From contig CAKTNN010000003.1 in the NCBI GenBank assembly GCA_934589065.1, positions 1 to 64,000 of the forward strand: a DNA stretch of 64,000 nucleotides, given 5' to 3'. This DNA comes from an uncultured Oscillospiraceae bacterium. Lineage in GTDB: Bacteria > Bacillota > Clostridia > Oscillospirales > Oscillospiraceae. The notes beneath the pieces are model-generated. The model was given only the letters and a program-made list of their open reading frames with translations, was not told the DNA's origin and ran no database searches. Position numbers and translations under genes: made by a program. Within the stretch, counting starts at the first letter, position 1. Each line of letters opens with the position of its first letter. Positions 60,536-64,000 of the stretch are shown here, piece after piece.

Positions 60536-60671
60536 AGGGACTGTTAGAAACGTTCTGCCAGAAGAATTTCGCTCAGCACTCCGGTGTAATGCTTGTTCCC
60601 CATAAAACGGGGAACGAGATCGCTTTCCCAGCGTGCGCGCGGTTCACGATGAAGCGTTTTTAACAGTCCCT
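60536..60671. mobile_element. Short inverted-repeat element, copy 2 (AGGGACTG family)
   Basis: Ends AGGGACTGTTAGAAACG (60536-60552) and its near complement (60655-60671) match at 16 of 17 positions, with TTTTTGCG after. The inside includes GTTCCCCATAAAACGGGGAAC, another hairpin. It starts 18 bases after pnp and may serve as its terminator. Confidence 0.55.
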
Positions 60672-60780
60672 TTTTGCGTCTGGGGATATACCTCCTTGGG
60701 GACAATCGCTCCCCTGCTGTGCGTCTGCGGGTATAATTTCTCTTTCTTAGGGCAATCTAACCGAAAAAGGGGGCAGGCGC

Positions 60781-61458
60781 ATGATTCTTTCCTATGTCCG
60801 CACGGTGATTTTGTACCTGGTGCTGATTCTTGTCATCCGGCTGATGGGCAAGCGGCAGGTGGGGGAAATGGAACCGGCGGAATTTGTGGTGACCATGCTG
60901 GTGGCAAACCTGGCGGCAATTCCCATGCAGGATAGCGGCATCCCGCTATTGACGGGACTGGTACCCATTCTGACGGTACTGGCAGTGGAGCTGGTGCTGT
61001 CCTGGCTGATGCTGCGCAGCGGCATTCTGCGCCGGTTTTTCTGCGGAAAGCCCGTCATTCTCATAGATAACGGAGCCCTTTTGCAGGGGAATTTGCGCAT
61101 GACCCGGGTGACTCTGGACGAGCTGGCGGGGAAAATACGGGAAAAGGACATCCTGGATATTGCTCAGGTGCAGTATGCCATCCTGGAAACGGACGGAAAT
61201 CTCTCTGTTTTTCCCTATCCTCAGTTCAGCCCTGCCAGTGCCAAGGATGCGGGCATCACCGCCGGGGAAAGCTATCTGCCTATTGTCGTGGTGGAGGACG
61301 GACACCTGTTTGAAGAGAATCTTCAAAAAAGCGGAAAAAATGCCCGGTGGGTGACAGAAACGCTGTCTGCCCACGGGGCGGAACTGAAAAATACGCTGCT
61401 ATTAACGGTAGATGCCAGCGGGAAGCACCACTGGATCGGGAAGGAGGAAACGGTATGA
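60781..61458 (+). CDS. DUF421 (YetF-like) membrane protein
   Basis: 225 residues. Three membrane segments (~5-20, ~34-50, ~57-78), then the cytoplasmic DUF421 part (RRFFCGKPVILIDNGALLQG, VTLDELAGKIREKDILDIAQ). The function of the family is unclear; in Bacillus some members are in the spore or stress regulons. A TATAAT lies at 60732-60737. The stop overlaps the start of the next gene by 4 bases, a conserved DUF421-DUF4363 pair in Clostridia. Confidence 0.85.
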   Translation: MILSYVRTVILYLVLILVIRLMGKRQVGEMEPAEFVVTMLVANLAAIPMQDSGIPLLTGLVPILTVLAVELVLSWLMLRSGILRRFFCGKPVILIDNGALLQGNLRMTRVTLDELAGKIREKDILDIAQVQYAILETDGNLSVFPYPQFSPASAKDAGITAGESYLPIVVVEDGHLFEENLQKSGKNARWVTETLSAHGAELKNTLLLTVDASGKHHWIGKEETV

Positions 61459-61835
61459 CCAGGGGCATTATTGGCATTGTCCTGCTTCTGGTGCTGCTGG
61501 CAGGGGGGATGTTTATCCAGTGGACCATGGATACCATCCATGCCCCTATCACCCAGCAGTTGACCCAGGCTGCCCAGGCGGGGTCCCGGGAGCTGTGGGA
61601 TACGGCGCTGGAGCACCAGGAGGCTGCCGCCAGACAGTGGAAAAAGAGCTGGCGCTTGACCGCTGCTCTGGCAGACCACATGCCCATGGAGGATATCGAC
61701 AGCCTGTTTGCCCGGCTGCCGGTGTATGCCGCCCAGGAGGAGCAGACGGAGTATGCCGCCGCCTGCCGGGAGCTTGCCCGGCGGATAGAGGCAGTGGCGG
61801 ATGCCCACCGCCTGACCTGGTGGAATCTGATGTAG
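61455..61835 (+). CDS. DUF4363-family small protein
   Basis: 126 residues from ATG 61455 (AAGGAGGAAACGGT). One N-terminal membrane/signal helix (GIIGIVLLLVLLAGGMFI), then a helical extracytoplasmic domain (LEHQEAAARQWKKSWRLTAA). The size, topology and coupling to the DUF421 gene support DUF4363. Function unknown. Confidence 0.75.
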   Translation: MTRGIIGIVLLLVLLAGGMFIQWTMDTIHAPITQQLTQAAQAGSRELWDTALEHQEAAARQWKKSWRLTAALADHMPMEDIDSLFARLPVYAAQEEQTEYAAACRELARRIEAVADAHRLTWWNLM

Positions 61836-61863
61836 GGATGTCTGCAAGAAAGTGAAAAGGAAA

Positions 61864-61922
61864 GCCCCCGTCCCCCCGAACTTCCCGTGACAAAATGCCG
61901 GGATATCCGCCGGGGACGGGGG
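61864..61922. terminator. Inverted repeat, terminator of the LacI gene
   Basis: CCCCCGTCCCC (61865-61875) pairs with GGGGACGGGGG (61912-61922). On the minus strand CTTTCCTTTTC follows, suiting the leftward lacI-type gene; it is also downstream of DUF4363. Confidence 0.65.
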
Positions 61923-61965
61923 ATATCCATGTGTGCCGGAAGGGCAATGGTGTTTGCGCTTCGCC

Positions 61966-62931
61966 CTATTCCAGGGAAAAACCATCCAGATAGCTACACT
62001 CCAGAATGGTTTGCCTGTAAGACAGTCCAGGATTTTGCAGCCTGCTGAGTATCCGCATCCCGGCAGCCAGCCCCATTTCTTCTGTGGGTTGACAGATCAT
62101 GGAAGTTCCCGCAAAAACCTGTTCGAACTTTTGGGAATCGCAGAAAGAGAGAATTTCTGGAACAGCTTGCCTGGAACGGGCCAACGATGCAAGACCAAAG
62201 CACAGCTCACTGTTGCCTATCAGCAGGGCACTGCATCCTTCGGAAAGCATGGATTCCACCGCGGAAACGGAGTCCATTTCAAAATCCGCATAGCGAATAC
62301 AGGGAATCAGATCATATTCTTTCGCACCCTCCTGAAAGGCGCGTGCACGTTGCCTGGTGGTGCTCAACTCCGGTTTCCAGCCGATAAAGCCGACTTTTTT
62401 GTGACCCTTGGCGGAGAGCTGCCCCATGCCTGCGATGATGGCCCCACTGGGGTCTGCTGTGATGGTATCCAGAGGGCATCCGGTGGGTGCGCGATCCAAA
62501 AGAACGACTGGAATATCCGTTGGCAGGCATTGGGCCAAATCAGAATAGTATTCAAAGCTGCTGGAGATGATCAGGGCATCTACACCCCCGGAACACAGCG
62601 CACGGATGCGGGAAGCCTCCCTTAAGGGATTCTCGTGGGTGTTGGCAACAATCAAGCTGTGTCCGTTATCATCCAAAAGTTCTTCAATCGTACCAATCAG
62701 ACCGGTGAAAAAGGTATTGCTGATGTCGGGTACGATAAAACCAACGGAAATATGTGCTTTCCCCTTAAAATGCCGTGCGGAGCTATCCGGCACAAAGCCG
62801 AGATTTTCAATGGCAGCCAGCACACGCTGCCGGGTTTCCGGACGCACGGAGCGTGTGCCGTTTATTACATTGGATATGGTGGCGATGGATACCCCTGCCA
62901 TGGCTGCAACATCGAATATGGTAGTTCCCAC
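61966..62931 (-). CDS. LacI/GalR-family transcriptional regulator
   Basis: 321 residues from GTG 62931. The N-terminal helix-turn-helix and hinge read TIFDVAAMAGVSIATISNVI and RPETRQRVLAAIENLGFVPD, the classic family pattern. A sugar-binding-like domain follows (HISVGFIVPDISNTFFTGLI). It is divergent from an alpha/beta hydrolase gene, its likely target. The ribosome site (AGGAG) is 11 bases away. Its ligand is unknown. Confidence 0.92.
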   Translation of the reverse strand: MGTTIFDVAAMAGVSIATISNVINGTRSVRPETRQRVLAAIENLGFVPDSSARHFKGKAHISVGFIVPDISNTFFTGLIGTIEELLDDNGHSLIVANTHENPLREASRIRALCSGGVDALIISSSFEYYSDLAQCLPTDIPVVLLDRAPTGCPLDTITADPSGAIIAGMGQLSAKGHKKVGFIGWKPELSTTRQRARAFQEGAKEYDLIPCIRYADFEMDSVSAVESMLSEGCSALLIGNSELCFGLASLARSRQAVPEILSFCDSQKFEQVFAGTSMICQPTEEMGLAAGMRILSRLQNPGLSYRQTILECSYLDGFSLE

Positions 62932-62969
62932 AGCTTCATCAGCTCCTGCAGATTATGTTTGATTTTCCA

Positions 62970-62998
62970 AAGGTATCAAATACATTCGGAAATGTCAA
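62970..62998 (-). promoter_or_regulatory. Promoter and possible auto-operator of the LacI gene
   Basis: On the minus strand TTGACA (62993-62998), 17 bases and TACCTT (62970-62975). The spacer holds the palindrome ACATT-CGGA-AATGT (62982-62995), a candidate LacI-type site. Confidence 0.4.
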
Positions 62999-63071
62999 TT
63001 CACAGATATTACAAAAATAGTTTTCTTTTGTGCACACTATGCTAAAAAAGCGAAGTAAAGCGAGAAAAAGA

Positions 63072-63077
63072 TTGACA
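63072..63077 (+). promoter_or_regulatory. -35 candidate for the hydrolase gene
   Basis: A perfect TTGACA; 17 bases later stands only GAAGAT (63095-63100), a poor -10, so the promoter may need an activator or the call is wrong. Confidence 0.3.
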
Positions 63078-63135
63078 AATCAGCTCTACGGGGGGAAGAT
63101 AGAACCAACCAAAGAAACAGAAAGGGGAAAGAAGA

Positions 63136-64000
63136 ATGAAAAAAAGTACAAAAGCACTGGTTGCATTGCTGGTTTGCATGGTGCTTTGCCTGGTCAGCAT
63201 GATCGGAACAAACCGTATGCTGACGGACAACGGCAACGTGGGTGTGCACGACCTGAAGTTCACCACTCCGGAAGGAAATGACGTCCGCTATCTGGAATTC
63301 CGCCCGGTAAATGCTTCTGCTGAAAACCCGGTTCCGGCAATCATCTACAGTCCCGGCAATGATAACACGGCAGAGGTGTGGAGACACCTGGCCCACGAGT
63401 TGTCCCGGCGGGGCTATGCGGTGTTTGTACCCGACCTTCTGTCTGCTGGACACTCTGCAGAGGCGGTTGGCAACTCCACCACTTTTGGCTTCAGCGAGCT
63501 GATCGATTTCGTCTATGACAACCTGGACTATATCAACAAGGAGCAGATTGCCATCGGCGGCTACTCCAAGGGCGGTAACAATACCTTTGTAGTCCTGAAT
63601 GAGTATGGCGAAAAGCAGCGCAATGACCCGGATAACTATGTGCAGAAATTCTGTGCTGCGCTGGTTTGCGCACCTCCCTTCTCTCAGTTTGACAACGCTG
63701 TTTCCGGTGTAAACATCGGCTTCGGTGCCGGACTGTACGATCCCTACTCCCGCATCGGATTCAAGCCGGTGGAGGGGTATTGGCCCGGTGACCTCAGCGT
63801 GAAGGAAGAGATGAAGACCTTCATCAACTTGGGTGTTCCCGGAACCTTCTCCGAGGAAGAATTGACGGACTCCAATGTTAAGGTAGAAATCGGCAAGGTT
63901 TACGGCAGCTTTGCTGACCACAATGCCCGGGTAGTGTACAATCCTTCCGACGCAACCCATGCTTTGGGTATCATCAGCCCGAAGTTCACGGAGGCAACCG
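63136..64000 (+). CDS. Membrane-anchored alpha/beta hydrolase (partial, runs off the window)
   Basis: At least 288 residues from ATG 63136 (AAAGGGGAAAGAAGA); the frame is open at 64000. An N-terminal membrane/signal helix (ALVALLVCMVLCLVSMIG) is followed by an alpha/beta hydrolase fold: IIYSPGNDNTAEVWRHLAHE, the nucleophile elbow GGYSKGGNN (Ser in G-x-S-x-G), and SFADHNARVVYNPSDATHAL near the end, where His may complete the triad. It resembles dienelactone-hydrolase or esterase-like proteins; the substrate is unknown. It is divergent from the LacI regulator. Confidence 0.85.
   Translation, partial: MKKSTKALVALLVCMVLCLVSMIGTNRMLTDNGNVGVHDLKFTTPEGNDVRYLEFRPVNASAENPVPAIIYSPGNDNTAEVWRHLAHELSRRGYAVFVPDLLSAGHSAEAVGNSTTFGFSELIDFVYDNLDYINKEQIAIGGYSKGGNNTFVVLNEYGEKQRNDPDNYVQKFCAALVCAPPFSQFDNAVSGVNIGFGAGLYDPYSRIGFKPVEGYWPGDLSVKEEMKTFINLGVPGTFSEEELTDSNVKVEIGKVYGSFADHNARVVYNPSDATHALGIISPKFTEAT

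Overview
The window looks like chromosome of a moderately GC-rich, Gram-positive anaerobe, most likely a gut member of the Oscillospirales (Clostridia). This rests on the complete Rnf ferredoxin:NAD+ complex, LytTR and OmpR two-component systems, strong AGGAGG ribosome sites, clear TTGACA-N17-TATAAT promoters, a class B sortase, a YabE-like G5/3D protein beside rsmA, and scattered 'TCATTGCGAACCAG' palindromic repeats. Genus cannot be fixed from the sequence alone. No rRNA, CRISPR array, prophage or intact transposase was seen; one tRNA is present.

Layout: 0-3.4 kb, the tail of an Fe-S protein, a TetM/EF-G-like GTPase fused to a NYN nuclease-like domain, and a PsiE-like membrane protein. 3.6-7.7 kb, a histidine kinase/response regulator pair divergent from an HtrA protease, then a TetR regulator. 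7.9-14.8 kb, a leftward cell-shape cluster (U32 peptidase, Maf, MreC, MreD, PBP2) and a small protein. 14.8-18.7 kb, a MATE exporter with a cytidylate-kinase-like protein, divergent from a LysR regulator, then a LytTR-PAS protein. 18.8-21.7 kb, a mobile-element scar: the tail of a serine recombinase with a premature stop, a secreted GAGIGGG-repeat protein, and tRNA-Leu(UAG). 21.8-24.6 kb, a GGDEF protein and a sugar transferase. 24.9-30.0 kb, the Rnf operon in the order C-(D+G fused)-E-A-B plus a previously hidden 34-codon ORF. 30.3-38.1 kb, an MMPL/RND transporter coupled to a GLUG-repeat surface protein, then glycogen phosphorylase. 38.2-45.2 kb, all leftward: an orphan pseudopilin, a G5/3D protein-RsmA-HAD cluster, a TauABC-like ABC importer and a DUF1292 protein. 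45.5-49.6 kb, a surface protein with a TAATGD sorting-like tail, a class B sortase and a LytTR/GHKL two-component system. 49.7-56.7 kb, fumarase, GluQRS and a second regulator/kinase/HtrA module whose regulator and kinase are split by repeats. 56.7-60.5 kb, an acyl-ACP thioesterase, a DnaA-box cluster, rpsO and pnp. 60.8-64 kb, a DUF421/DUF4363 pair, a LacI regulator and a truncated alpha/beta hydrolase.

The genes suggest an organism that runs an Rnf-coupled energy metabolism, stores glycogen, builds a rod-type wall and controls its surface through paired HtrA/two-component modules and a sortase cassette. The least ordinary items are the sortase/LytTR cassette, the RnfD-RnfG fusion with its small partner, the GTPase-NYN fusion, the DnaA-box cluster beside rpsO, the symmetric operator pair between the first two-component system and htrA, and two families of short inverted-repeat elements.
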